A stretch of 13,049 bases of DNA from Bacteroidales bacterium (GTDB taxonomy: Bacteria > Bacteroidota > Bacteroidia > Bacteroidales > Paludibacteraceae): positions 1-13,049 of the forward strand of contig CAAFYY010000065.1 of the NCBI GenBank assembly GCA_900767385.1. The letters are read 5' to 3'. A program made the translations under genes and the position numbers. Below the pieces are notes generated by a model that did no database searches, had not been told where the DNA came from, and was given only the letters and a program-made list of their open reading frames with translations. Below are positions 5,850 to 13,049 of the stretch, piece by piece (position 1 is the stretch's first letter; the number at the start of each line of letters is the position of its first letter).

Positions 5850-5857
5850 TATATTTG
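5850..5857 (+). promoter_or_regulatory. -7 promoter element of the helicase gene
   Basis: TATATTTG is an exact TAnnTTTG match. It predicts a transcription start near 5862-5864, downstream of the in-frame ATG at 5794. That start is therefore excluded, leaving 5875 or 5896 as candidates. Confidence 0.7.
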
Positions 5858-5895
5858 TCCATGGTGCAACGCACATGAATAAACGACAGAAAACA

Positions 5896-7296
5896 ATGAC
5901 TATCAACGATTTTTGGGAGGAGCGCATCCTCAATACGCTAAACTTTCCGCCCACACCCAGTCAGGCAGAGTGTATCAAGAAACTGTCGGCCTTCCTCTCA
6001 AGCAGAGACGAACGCCGCACGTTCCTGCTCAACGGCTATGCCGGCACGGGTAAGACATCGTTGATGAGTGCCGTGGTCAAGACATTGAATGACATTGAGA
6101 TAGAGACTGTTCTATTGGCTCCAACGGGTCGCGCCGCCAAGGTGCTCGCTGCCTATTCCAACCACCCAGCCCACTCCATCCACCGTCACATCTACCGTCA
6201 GCAGACTGCCTACGGCGAGTCGTTCGAACTGGGCTACAACCGCTTGAAGAATGCCGTCTTTATCGTTGATGAGGCTTCAATGATTTCAAGCGCCAACGAT
6301 GGTGGCATCTTCGGCTCGGGAGCGTTGCTCGACGACTTGATAGACTTTGTGTTTCAAGGAGAGGGATGCACGCTGATTCTTGTGGGCGACACAGCTCAGT
6401 TGCTTCCCATCACCCAGAACACCTCGCCCGCCCTTGACCCCGATTTCCTCCGACAATACTACATAAATATCACTTCGCACACGCTCTGCGACGTGGTGCG
6501 ACAAGCCTCCGAGAGCGGCATCCTTACCAACGCCACCCTCCTTCGCAATGCAATGGAAGACGGCACGACGCCCAAGCTGCTCACTAAGCAGTTTGCCGAC
6601 GTAATGAGAATTGACGGCTCAGAACTCATCGACGCCATCAACCAAGCCTATGACAACTACGGCATCGAGGAGTGCGCCATCGTGACACGCAGCAACAAAC
6701 GTGCAACGCTCTACAACAGAGGCGTTCGCGCTCAGGTGTTGTTGCGTGAGGACGAGCTGTCAAATGGCGACCGTCTGATGGTGGTGAAGAACGACTATTT
6801 CTGGGCAGAGCAATACAAGGGCATCGACTTCATTGCCAATGGCGATATGGTGGAGATTGTCCGTCTCCGCCACTGGCAGGAGCTCTATGGCTTCCGTTTC
6901 GTGGAGGCAACCATCCTCTTGGCTGACTACGACATGGAGATGGATGTGATGCTGCTCATCGACTCACTCTATGCCGACTCACCATCGGAGGTGGAGGCGC
7001 TCCGTCAGTCGTTGTTTGCACAAGTGGAAGAAGACTACTCCCACATTGCCTCTAAAAGAGAGCGTTACAAAGCGATGCGACAAGACAAATATCTCAATGC
7101 GCTCAACGTGAAATTTGCCTATGCCGCCACTTGCCACAAGGCTCAGGGTGGACAGTGGGACTGCGTCTTCGTCGACTTCGGCATCTTCGATGAGTCGCAG
7201 CTTGACGCCACCTATTGGCGTTGGCTCTACACCGCTTTCACACGTGCGAAACAGAAGGTCTACCTCGTCAACTTCCTTGACTGCCTGTTTGAGTAG
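5896..7296 (+). CDS. Superfamily 1 DNA helicase, RecD/Pif1-like, with UvrD_C_2 domain
   Basis: A 466-residue protein from the ATG at 5896. I chose this start because it gives MTINDFWEE..., follows an A-rich stretch (agaaaaca), and lies about 32 bases after the predicted transcription start. The ATG at 5875, adding MNKRQKT, remains possible. Motifs in order: the segment PTPSQAECIKKL typical of the Q/I region, Walker A GYAGTGKTSL, motif Ia LLAPTGRAAKVL, Walker B FIVDEASMIS, motif III LVGDTAQLLPI, then near the C-terminus AATCHKAQGGQWDCVFVDF and YTAFTRAKQKVYLVN (motifs V/VI of the UvrD_C_2 fold). This is a cytoplasmic ATP-driven DNA helicase, probably 5'-3', for repair or recombination. Bacteroidales commonly carry a stand-alone protein of this size, without RecBC. 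It is monocistronic; the next gene has its own promoter. Confidence 0.93.
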   Translation: MTINDFWEERILNTLNFPPTPSQAECIKKLSAFLSSRDERRTFLLNGYAGTGKTSLMSAVVKTLNDIEIETVLLAPTGRAAKVLAAYSNHPAHSIHRHIYRQQTAYGESFELGYNRLKNAVFIVDEASMISSANDGGIFGSGALLDDLIDFVFQGEGCTLILVGDTAQLLPITQNTSPALDPDFLRQYYINITSHTLCDVVRQASESGILTNATLLRNAMEDGTTPKLLTKQFADVMRIDGSELIDAINQAYDNYGIEECAIVTRSNKRATLYNRGVRAQVLLREDELSNGDRLMVVKNDYFWAEQYKGIDFIANGDMVEIVRLRHWQELYGFRFVEATILLADYDMEMDVMLLIDSLYADSPSEVEALRQSLFAQVEEDYSHIASKRERYKAMRQDKYLNALNVKFAYAATCHKAQGGQWDCVFVDFGIFDESQLDATYWRWLYTAFTRAKQKVYLVNFLDCLFE

Positions 7297-7361
7297 CGAG
7301 GATTTCCACACTCATCCTAATATAAATAGTATCGGAGCGTCGTTTTCTTCCATTCTAAGGG

Positions 7362-7390
7362 TTGATTACGAAAAATTATGACTACTTTTG
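7362..7390 (+). promoter_or_regulatory. Promoter of the SGNH/MBOAT operon
   Basis: TTG at 7362-7364, an 18-base spacer, then TACTTTTG at 7383-7390 (TAnnTTTG). The implied start, around 7396, leaves a leader of about 14 bases before the ATG at 7410. It also rules out an in-frame ATG at 7362, which lies inside the promoter. Confidence 0.7.
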
Positions 7391-7409
7391 CCCTCTAATT
7401 TTTCAAAAC

Positions 7410-8921
7410 ATGAAACCCGTAAAAATCACGATATTCATCGTTGCGACATTCGCGCTATTAGCCTGTCTCACTGTCATCTATCCTAACGACGGTATCGTCA
7501 TCGGCAAGATGAAGCTGAGATTTCCAACATTGATGGATGTGCTTCAACCCGCCAATGCCAGCGCTCCCGTCAATGCAGACGCCCTATTGAGCGAGGCGGA
7601 GTCGCAGTTGGACAATATGATGGCTGAGGCACAGGCAGCCGATAATGAGGAAGCCGAGGCGATGGCGAAGTTCGAGAAGTTCTTCAGCCAGAATCCTGCA
7701 CGCATCTATTTCCCAGACAATGACAACACCTTCTTCGACCCGTTGTTCCGTGCATTGGACTCAGCCCGTCTGAAGCCTGTCCGCATCATCCACTACGGCG
7801 ACTCACAGATTGAGATTGACCGCATCTCCGCCAGTCTACGCGAGTGTTTGCAGTCACGTTTCGGCGGCTATGGCCCTGGCATGCTCCCTGTGATACAGAC
7901 CGTTCCGACCGTCTCCGTCCACCAGACCTGCTCCAACACCGAGTTGCCACGCTATCTCCTCTATGGTCCCGACGCCTACCGCACCAAGAGTTACCGCTAT
8001 GGCATCATGGCCCAGATGACACAGATCAGCGGTCCGGTGACCTGTACCTTTGCCGCCTGCGGATACAAAGACACCCAAGAGCATGTGAAGAAATTTTCCA
8101 AGGTGAGCGTCCTCGTGGGCAACGTCACACAACGATTGAGCGTGACCGTCAACGCAGGCTCCTACTCCTCTACTCAGACCGTTGACCCAATGACCTCCTC
8201 CAAACAACTGACCTTCAATATCGGCAGCAACGTATCGCGCGCCACTGTGACGATGAATGGCACTGCCGAAATCTACGGCATCATGCTCGACGGCAGCAAA
8301 GGTGTCGCCTTGGACAATATCCCCATGCGCGGTTGCGGCGGCACCATCTTTACCGGTATCAACAGCGCCCAACCAACCCAGTTCTGCCGCGACAACAACG
8401 TGCGTCTTGTCATCATGCAATATGGCGGCAATGCAATGGGTTACATCAAAAGCAAGGAATCACGCGACAAATACATTGAGAGTCTCGGCAAACAGATTGA
8501 GCGCATCAAACAATGGGCACCGAACGCTCAGATTCTCTTCATTGGTCCATCCGATATGTCAACATCCATCGACGGCACGATGCAGACCTACCCCCACCTC
8601 CCGACCGTAGTCAACGAGATCAAGAAGATGGCCTTGGCTCACGGCGCTGCCTATTGGGATCTCTATGCTGCCATGGGCGGCAAGAACAGTATGGTTCAAT
8701 GGACCAAGTCGGGTCTTGCAGGCAGCGACTACGTCCACTTCACCACACAAGGCGCCAACAAAGTATCGGCCTTGCTGAAACAATCGATTCTCATCTATCA
8801 CAGCTATTTCCAACACCGCAACGGCACGAACATATCTCCCAAGGTCAGCAAACTGCCTGTTCAGTATGCTCCCAACCTCATGGACTCCATCAAACCGTTG
8901 AAGAGCAATCTCCCATACTAA
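7410..8921 (+). CDS. Membrane-anchored SGNH/GDSL-family protein, glycan O-acetylation system
   Basis: A 503-residue protein. Residues 5-25 form an N-terminal hydrophobic anchor or signal. Residues 50-92 are an acidic, Ala/Glu-rich, probably helical linker. The SGNH domain starts at about 120: block I HYGDSQIEIDR with the nucleophile S132; block III MQYGGNAMG with N341 (the usual D of GxND is Ala); block V SDYVHFTTQG with D440 and H443. About 200 residues separate blocks I and III and include a beta-rich section (roughly 205-300), which looks like an inserted carbohydrate-binding-type sandwich. It is first in a four-gene operon and only 3 bases separate it from the next SGNH gene. By analogy with AlgJ/AlgX and PatB it should act in the periplasm as an O-acetyltransferase or esterase on an envelope or exported glycan. 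The acceptor is unknown. The start at 7410 is set by the promoter. Confidence 0.88.
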   Translation: MKPVKITIFIVATFALLACLTVIYPNDGIVIGKMKLRFPTLMDVLQPANASAPVNADALLSEAESQLDNMMAEAQAADNEEAEAMAKFEKFFSQNPARIYFPDNDNTFFDPLFRALDSARLKPVRIIHYGDSQIEIDRISASLRECLQSRFGGYGPGMLPVIQTVPTVSVHQTCSNTELPRYLLYGPDAYRTKSYRYGIMAQMTQISGPVTCTFAACGYKDTQEHVKKFSKVSVLVGNVTQRLSVTVNAGSYSSTQTVDPMTSSKQLTFNIGSNVSRATVTMNGTAEIYGIMLDGSKGVALDNIPMRGCGGTIFTGINSAQPTQFCRDNNVRLVIMQYGGNAMGYIKSKESRDKYIESLGKQIERIKQWAPNAQILFIGPSDMSTSIDGTMQTYPHLPTVVNEIKKMALAHGAAYWDLYAAMGGKNSMVQWTKSGLAGSDYVHFTTQGANKVSALLKQSILIYHSYFQHRNGTNISPKVSKLPVQYAPNLMDSIKPLKSNLPY

Positions 8922-8924
8922 GCA

Positions 8925-10199
8925 ATGAGACAACACCTTCGTCATATCCGCATATCGGTGGTCATCGTCCTACTATGCCTCTGCGCCAACCAGATAGGAG
9001 CGCAAAGCAACACGGCACACCACGACATTCCCGACTACAAGTGCATCCATTTTCATAAAAACAAGATTGAGACCTATAGCAATGATGCCAATGTCCGCAA
9101 GTTTTACATGAAACTTGACTCGCTGCTCAACTTCAAGGGTAAGAGTGTCAACATCGTTCATATCGGAGGCTCTCACGTTCAGGCAGATGCACTTACCAAC
9201 ACCCTCCGCAAGGACCTCATCGCACTCAACTATGACATCACAGGCAACCGCGGCATACTCTTCCCCTATTATCTCGGCAAGACCAACCGCCCCGGCTCCT
9301 ACCGCATGCGCCCCATCGGCAACTGGGACCAGTTCTCAAGCAATGTGAAGTACAATCTTCCCGACGAGCCTCATGGAATCACAGGCATGATTGCCGTAGC
9401 CAAGGAGAACAACTGTGGATTGACGCTGAAGCTGAATACCGACTCGTCCAACACCTGGCAGATGAGGCGTCTCCAAGTGCTGGGACGCGCCTCAAGCGAT
9501 GGCGTCAGAGTCTACACGCTCGCTGCCAAAGGCGACACCGTCTGGGCACACCACGACAAAGAGTCGCATCTCTACACCCTCTCTTTTCCACAAACAACCG
9601 ACACCGCCAGCATCCTGTTGAAGATACCAGAAGGGGAACAATTCATCCTTACTGGTCTGATGCCGATGAATCCGAAACGGAGCGTCACAGTCCACTCACT
9701 TGGTGTGAATGGCGCAGCTCTCACCTCATGGCTTAGATGCAGCGCGTTCAGCGAAGAAGTGGCGATGCTGAATGCCGATCTCGTTATCCTCGGCGTAGGC
9801 GTCAACGATGCCAACGTGCCTGCAGCGAACTTCAACCCAGATCTTTACAAGTCACGCTATCGCGAACTGATGGCACGTTTCAAAGCGGTCAACCCCAACG
9901 TGGCATTCCTGTTCATAACCAACAACGACTGCTACAAAAACATACCGAAGACCAAGAAGGGAACCAATCCCAACACAGCCAAGGTGCAGAAAGCGATGCA
10001 CGAATTGGCTAAAGAAGAGGGAGCTGCCGTATGGGATTTGTATGAGATTATGGGCGGTTATGGTTCATCCTCTGCTTGGGTGAAACAAGAACTGATGCGC
10101 ACCGACCACATCCATTTCACCTCGGAAGGTTATCAGTTGCTTGGCCACATGCTCTTCAACGCTATGATGGACAAATACAGTTATTACTTTAAGCACTAA
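8925..10199 (+). CDS. Second exported SGNH/GDSL-family protein, O-acetylation system
   Basis: A 424-residue protein with an N-terminal signal peptide (hydrophobic 10-22, likely cleavage after IGAQ at about 27). SGNH blocks: block I HIGGSHVQAD with nucleophile S83 (GGSH in place of GDSx); block III GVGVNDANV with G292, N294 and D295; block V TDHIHFTSEG with D394 and H397. All four catalytic positions are present. As in its upstream neighbour, a long beta-rich insertion (about 150-265) separates blocks I and III, so the two look like diverged paralogues with the same architecture. The start is 3 bases after the previous stop, and the MBOAT gene begins 17 bases after it ends. The likely role is periplasmic acetyl transfer to, or removal from, a glycan, working with the MBOAT protein. 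Which of the two SGNH proteins is the transferase cannot be read from the sequence. Confidence 0.88.
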   Translation: MRQHLRHIRISVVIVLLCLCANQIGAQSNTAHHDIPDYKCIHFHKNKIETYSNDANVRKFYMKLDSLLNFKGKSVNIVHIGGSHVQADALTNTLRKDLIALNYDITGNRGILFPYYLGKTNRPGSYRMRPIGNWDQFSSNVKYNLPDEPHGITGMIAVAKENNCGLTLKLNTDSSNTWQMRRLQVLGRASSDGVRVYTLAAKGDTVWAHHDKESHLYTLSFPQTTDTASILLKIPEGEQFILTGLMPMNPKRSVTVHSLGVNGAALTSWLRCSAFSEEVAMLNADLVILGVGVNDANVPAANFNPDLYKSRYRELMARFKAVNPNVAFLFITNNDCYKNIPKTKKGTNPNTAKVQKAMHELAKEEGAAVWDLYEIMGGYGSSSAWVKQELMRTDHIHFTSEGYQLLGHMLFNAMMDKYSYYFKH

Positions 10200-10216
10200 A
10201 CCCACAAGCAGACCTC

Positions 10217-12091
10217 ATGTTCCAGTCCGACGCCATACAATCAGTGCTTCAGTTTCTCGGCTCTGTTTTCGCCTTCAACGAGAACTCGCCGCTCCTTTTC
10301 ACCCAGTTCTATTTCTGGGCGTTCTTTGCGTTGGTCTTTGCTGTGTTCTCTTTGGTGCACAACAAACGACTCCTCCGCAACGCCTTCCTCTGCTTCGTCA
10401 GTTGGTTTTTCTATTATAAGACCAGCGGACTCTCACTGCTGATTCTGACCTTTGTCACCTGCTCCGACTTCCTGATTGCCAAGCGCATCTATAAGGCTTC
10501 ATCCGACACATGCAAGAAGCTTTGGGTAGCGCTGAGCCTCTGCCTTGACCTCGGACTGCTCTGCTATTTCAAATACGCCTACTTCCTGACCGACTTCGTC
10601 AACACCATCTTCGGCCTCAACTGCCGTGTGTTTGACGTCTTCGCCTGGGTGGGCAACGGTTTCGCCACGAACGGCGGCTTCAGCGTCGATAAGATTGTGC
10701 TACCTGTCGGCATCTCGTTCTACACGTTCCAGGTAATCAGCTATGTGATGGATGTCTATCGCGGCGATGTGAAGAAACCGGTGGACAATATCCTCGACTT
10801 CGGCTTCTACGTGAGTTTCTTTCCTCAGTTGGTGGCTGGTCCTATTGTCCGCGCAAGCAACTTTATTCCACAACTCTACAAGCCGTTCTTCCTCTCACGC
10901 CGACAGATGGGTATCGCCGTGTTCTGGATTCTCAATGGTTTGATCAAGAAGATCGTGTTGAGCGACTATATCGCAGTCAACTTCGTCGACCGCGTGTTCG
11001 ACAATCCTCTGCTCTTCACAGGTTTCGAGAATCTCATGGCGCTGTTCTGCTATTCACTGCAGGTCTATGCCGACTTCTCAGGTTACACCGATATTGCCAT
11101 CGGCGTGGCTATGCTGATGGGCTTCTACCTCCCGAAAAACTTCAACTCACCTTATAAAGCCCCGAATGCAAGCAACTTCTGGAAGCGTTGGCATATCTCG
11201 CTCTCACAGTGGCTGCAAAACTACCTCTATATCCCACTCGGCGGCAACCGCAATGCCAGCTTCGGCACCTATTTCCTTGTGGTAATGTTCGCCCTCTTCT
11301 CCATCCTCCTCTCAGGTAGTTGGATTGTGGCAGCTGTCGTTCTCTCGCTGGCTGCCCTAATGGTAGTGATAGCCAAACGCAACCCTGAAAAGAAGAAAAA
11401 GATCACAACCAACATCAACCTCATGCTGACGATGTTGATCGGCGGCTTCTGGCACGGCGCAAGTTGGAATTTCATGATTTGGGGTGGATTGAACGGCATC
11501 GGTATCGTGACCTATAAGTTCTGGCGCGGATGGACTCCTGGACGACGTCTGCTGATGATTGCCATCGCCTTCGGTGCGATGTTGGCACTCAGCCTCTCGA
11601 CCCATCAACCAGTCTTCAACCTCTTCGCCGTCTGGAGCGGCATCCTCTGCTTCGGCACACTGATACGTTATCTCTACAGTCTGACAAAGAGCGAGAAAGC
11701 GTTTGCCAAACTGGCCAATGTATGGGCTATAGCTCAGACATTCACATTCATCACCTTCACCCGCCTATTCTTCCGTTCCGGTTCCAACCTCGACCCTGCG
11801 ACAGCCAATCAGGAAGCTTGGAACACGGCGAAGAATATGGTCAATCAGATTGGTTCGAAGATGCAGATTTCCTTGGCTCCCGATATCATCGCAGAATACT
11901 ATAAAGTGTTCCTCGTGTTCCTCGTCGGCATGATTATCCACTGGCTGCCCGACCGCTTGAAACGACGCTACCGTCTGCTCTTTGCGCAACTCCCGTTGCC
12001 TGTGATGGCGTTGTGTGTCGTCTTAGCCGTATTCATCGTGTATCAATTCGTCACAGCCGATCTTCAAGCATTCATCTATTTTCAATTCTAA
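10217..12091 (+). CDS. MBOAT family O-acyltransferase (AlgI/PatA/DltB type)
   Basis: A 624-residue polytopic inner-membrane protein. Conserved MBOAT landmarks: PVGISFYTFQVISYVMDVYR (164-183), FFPQLVAGPIVRASNFIPQL (201-220), LQVYADFSGYTDIAIG (281-296), FWKRWHISLSQWLQNYLYIP (321-340) with H326, and GGFWHGASWNF (409-419) with the catalytic His413. Known relatives take acetyl groups from a cytoplasmic donor and pass them across the membrane to SGNH partners. Between GGNR (342-345) and the catalytic His there are about 67 residues, where AlgI has roughly 20 by my recollection. The extra segment contains one or two hydrophobic stretches (351-386) and a KKKK cluster (392-395). The protein is also longer than the 470-520 residues usual for AlgI. 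It is third in the operon after two SGNH genes. The MBOAT assignment is secure; acetyl as the acyl group is inferred from context. Confidence 0.95.
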   Translation: MFQSDAIQSVLQFLGSVFAFNENSPLLFTQFYFWAFFALVFAVFSLVHNKRLLRNAFLCFVSWFFYYKTSGLSLLILTFVTCSDFLIAKRIYKASSDTCKKLWVALSLCLDLGLLCYFKYAYFLTDFVNTIFGLNCRVFDVFAWVGNGFATNGGFSVDKIVLPVGISFYTFQVISYVMDVYRGDVKKPVDNILDFGFYVSFFPQLVAGPIVRASNFIPQLYKPFFLSRRQMGIAVFWILNGLIKKIVLSDYIAVNFVDRVFDNPLLFTGFENLMALFCYSLQVYADFSGYTDIAIGVAMLMGFYLPKNFNSPYKAPNASNFWKRWHISLSQWLQNYLYIPLGGNRNASFGTYFLVVMFALFSILLSGSWIVAAVVLSLAALMVVIAKRNPEKKKKITTNINLMLTMLIGGFWHGASWNFMIWGGLNGIGIVTYKFWRGWTPGRRLLMIAIAFGAMLALSLSTHQPVFNLFAVWSGILCFGTLIRYLYSLTKSEKAFAKLANVWAIAQTFTFITFTRLFFRSGSNLDPATANQEAWNTAKNMVNQIGSKMQISLAPDIIAEYYKVFLVFLVGMIIHWLPDRLKRRYRLLFAQLPLPVMALCVVLAVFIVYQFVTADLQAFIYFQF

Positions 12092-12100
12092 TCACTTGAC

Positions 12101-12733
12101 ATGAAAAGAATACTACTCTTATTACTAACTGTAGCACTTCCCTTCTGTCTCTCTGCCAAACTGGGCTACACCGGCTTCGACGGTGGCATGATGGTTCATA
12201 CAGGCTACGTGCAAGGGCAACAATTCGAGACCTTTGACCCATCGGGCAATCTGCTCACCACCACCACTCCCAAAGGGGCTCCACTCGGCATTGGTGGCAT
12301 GGCCAAGGTACATCTCGGCAATCATCTCCGAGTAGGCATGGAGGGTTATGTCTCTACCTTAAAATACGACGTCAAAGGAACCTTCTCCTCACTGGGTTGG
12401 GGAGGTGTGATGGCCGACTGCATCTGGCGTACAGGACGTTTCTCACCTTTCGTGGGAGGCACCATCGGCGGCGGCGGCTTCAAGAATGTGATGCTGACAG
12501 AAGATTTCTCCAACGACTATGTCACTGAGAACAATATCCTCTTCCGACACTACCCACTGATGCTGATTACCCCTTATGTCGGCGTGGAGTTTGCCATGAC
12601 CGACAAGATCCACCTCGCCCTAAAACTCGACTATATCATTCCACTCGTTGGACGGCAGGAGGATTTCGTCACAGGACCGAGAATCTACTTCGGCTTCATG
12701 TTCCATCGTGGGAAACCAGAGAAACATTCATAA
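12101..12733 (+). CDS. Small outer-membrane beta-barrel protein, unknown function
   Basis: A 210-residue protein with a clear signal peptide (MKRILLLLLTVALPFCLSA, cleavage after about residue 19). The mature part has alternating hydrophobic/polar strands with Gly/aromatic turns (GYTGFDGGMMVHTGYVQ, LGIGGMAKVHLGNHLRVGMEG, FSPFVGGTIGGGGF, LITPYVGVEFAMT, HLALKLDYIIPL) and ends in RIYFGFMFH. The pattern fits an 8-strand OmpX/OmpW-like barrel or 'porin-family' outer-membrane protein. The short hydrophilic tail after the last strand means Phe is not the C-terminal residue. It begins 9 bases after the MBOAT stop and a terminator follows, so it is the last gene of the O-acetylation operon. A role in export, anchoring or sensing of the modified glycan is possible but not shown. 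Confidence 0.82.
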   Translation: MKRILLLLLTVALPFCLSAKLGYTGFDGGMMVHTGYVQGQQFETFDPSGNLLTTTTPKGAPLGIGGMAKVHLGNHLRVGMEGYVSTLKYDVKGTFSSLGWGGVMADCIWRTGRFSPFVGGTIGGGGFKNVMLTEDFSNDYVTENNILFRHYPLMLITPYVGVEFAMTDKIHLALKLDYIIPLVGRQEDFVTGPRIYFGFMFHRGKPEKHS

Positions 12734-12782
12734 TCAGTTCCACACAAACAGCCTACAGATTTTCACATATAGCACCCACCGT

Positions 12783-12816
12783 CCTCGCTTAAACACAGCG
12801 GGGGCGTTTTGTTTTT
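12783..12816 (+). terminator. Terminator of the SGNH/MBOAT/barrel operon
   Basis: CCTCGCT (12783-12789) pairs with AGCGGGG (12797-12803) in a 7-base-pair stem with one T-G pair and a 7-base loop. Two T-runs follow (12807-12810 and 12812-12816). It lies 50 bases after the last stop codon. Confidence 0.75.
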
Positions 12817-12863
12817 GCCTCCAGCCAACATTATCGCAGATACAATCCAATAATAACCTAAAA

Positions 12864-12879
12864 TCAGCCTTTCGGCTGA
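12864..12879. other. Perfect hairpin at the leading edge of the tandem repeat
   Basis: TCAGCC (12864-12869), a four-base loop, then GGCTGA (12874-12879). The right arm is the start of the first 42-base repeat unit, so the array begins at a dyad. Confidence 0.5.
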
Positions 12880-13049
12880 ACAGTTGCACTACTCTCCACT
12901 CTCCAAAACAATTTCGGTTGAGCAGTTGCACTACTCTCCACTCCCCAGAACAATTTCGGCTGAGCAGTGTTCTTACTCACCACTCTCCAGAACAATTTCG
13001 GTTGAGCAGTTGCACTACTCTCCACTCCCCAGAACAATTTCGGCTGAGC
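12871..13049. repeat. 42-base tandem repeat, at least four units, running off the window
   Basis: Units begin at 12871, 12913, 12955, 12997 and 13039 (partial); each is exactly 42 bases and anchored by TTCGG. Units 2 and 4 are identical. Unit 3 differs in its middle (GTTCTTACTCAC in place of TGCACTACTCTC), and the partial unit 5 starts like unit 3 (TTCGGCTGAGC), so the array may alternate A-B-A-B with an 84-base higher period. Unit 1 is slightly diverged. The period is 14 codons and two plus-strand frames stay open across the whole visible array. Neither has an ATG, so coding is not supported here. The units are directly adjacent with no unique spacers. Confidence 0.9.

Noticed and set aside
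5794..5895. Upstream start for the helicase at 5794
   Set aside because: The -7 element at 5850-5857 lies downstream of this ATG, so the transcript would not include it. The extra residues also match no family feature.
7362..7409. Upstream start for the first SGNH gene at 7362
   Set aside because: That ATG lies within the promoter (TTG 7362-7364, -7 element 7383-7390) and would put 16 polar/aromatic residues before the membrane anchor.
12734..12931. Minus-strand reading frame after the barrel gene
   Set aside because: It starts at a GTG inside the 42-base repeat, runs antisense through the terminator, and a stop codon in repeat unit 3 closes the frame upstream. No family features are seen.

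Overview
This is chromosomal DNA of a member of the Bacteroidota, most likely a Prevotella-like Bacteroidales. The evidence is the repeated TAnnTTTG -7 promoter element with a TTG about 18-20 bases upstream (clearest before the tRNA gene and at 7362-7390), A-rich or weak ribosome binding sites, and several short lipoproteins with Bacteroidales-style signal peptides. Gene content points the same way: a kinase fused to a RapZ C-terminal domain, and an MBOAT/SGNH O-acetylation cluster. No full mobile element, CRISPR array or rRNA is visible.

Layout. (1) 1-1605, forward: an AT-richer lipoprotein of unknown function with its own terminator, then a promoter-bearing 60-codon gene that looks like the N-terminal stub of a longer protein. 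(2) 1537-5400, reverse: a tight three-gene operon made of an AmgK-like sugar kinase fused to a RapZ C-terminal domain, a MurU-like nucleotidyltransferase and a TatD-family hydrolase. It is followed by an independently promoted tRNA-Ser(GGA), then three tandem copies of a ~105-base repeat that each restart with a copy of the tRNA 3' end, then a small lipoprotein. (3) 5401-5895: a long divergent intergenic region with promoters in both directions and some dyad symmetry. (4) 5896-7296, forward: a RecD/Pif1-like superfamily 1 helicase. (5) 7410-12733, forward: a four-gene operon of two SGNH-fold exported proteins, an AlgI-type MBOAT membrane acyltransferase and a small outer-membrane beta-barrel protein, ending in a terminator. 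(6) 12871 to the window end: a 42-base tandem repeat running off the edge.

How the genes work together. The kinase and nucleotidyltransferase fit the AmgK-MurU cell-wall recycling route (MurNAc to MurNAc-1-phosphate to UDP-MurNAc). The fused RapZ-C domain, which in E. coli RapZ binds glucosamine-6-phosphate, suggests that amino-sugar supply is sensed by the kinase polypeptide itself. The MBOAT and SGNH proteins fit a cell-envelope glycan O-acetylation machine of the AlgI/AlgJ/AlgX or PatA/PatB type: the MBOAT protein moves acetyl groups across the inner membrane and the exported SGNH proteins transfer or remove them. The acceptor glycan cannot be read from the sequence.

The best candidates for something little described are the tRNA-Ser-derived tandem repeat array, which resembles the rtT repeats of the E. 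coli tyrT operon in architecture but not in sequence, and the kinase-RapZ fusion.
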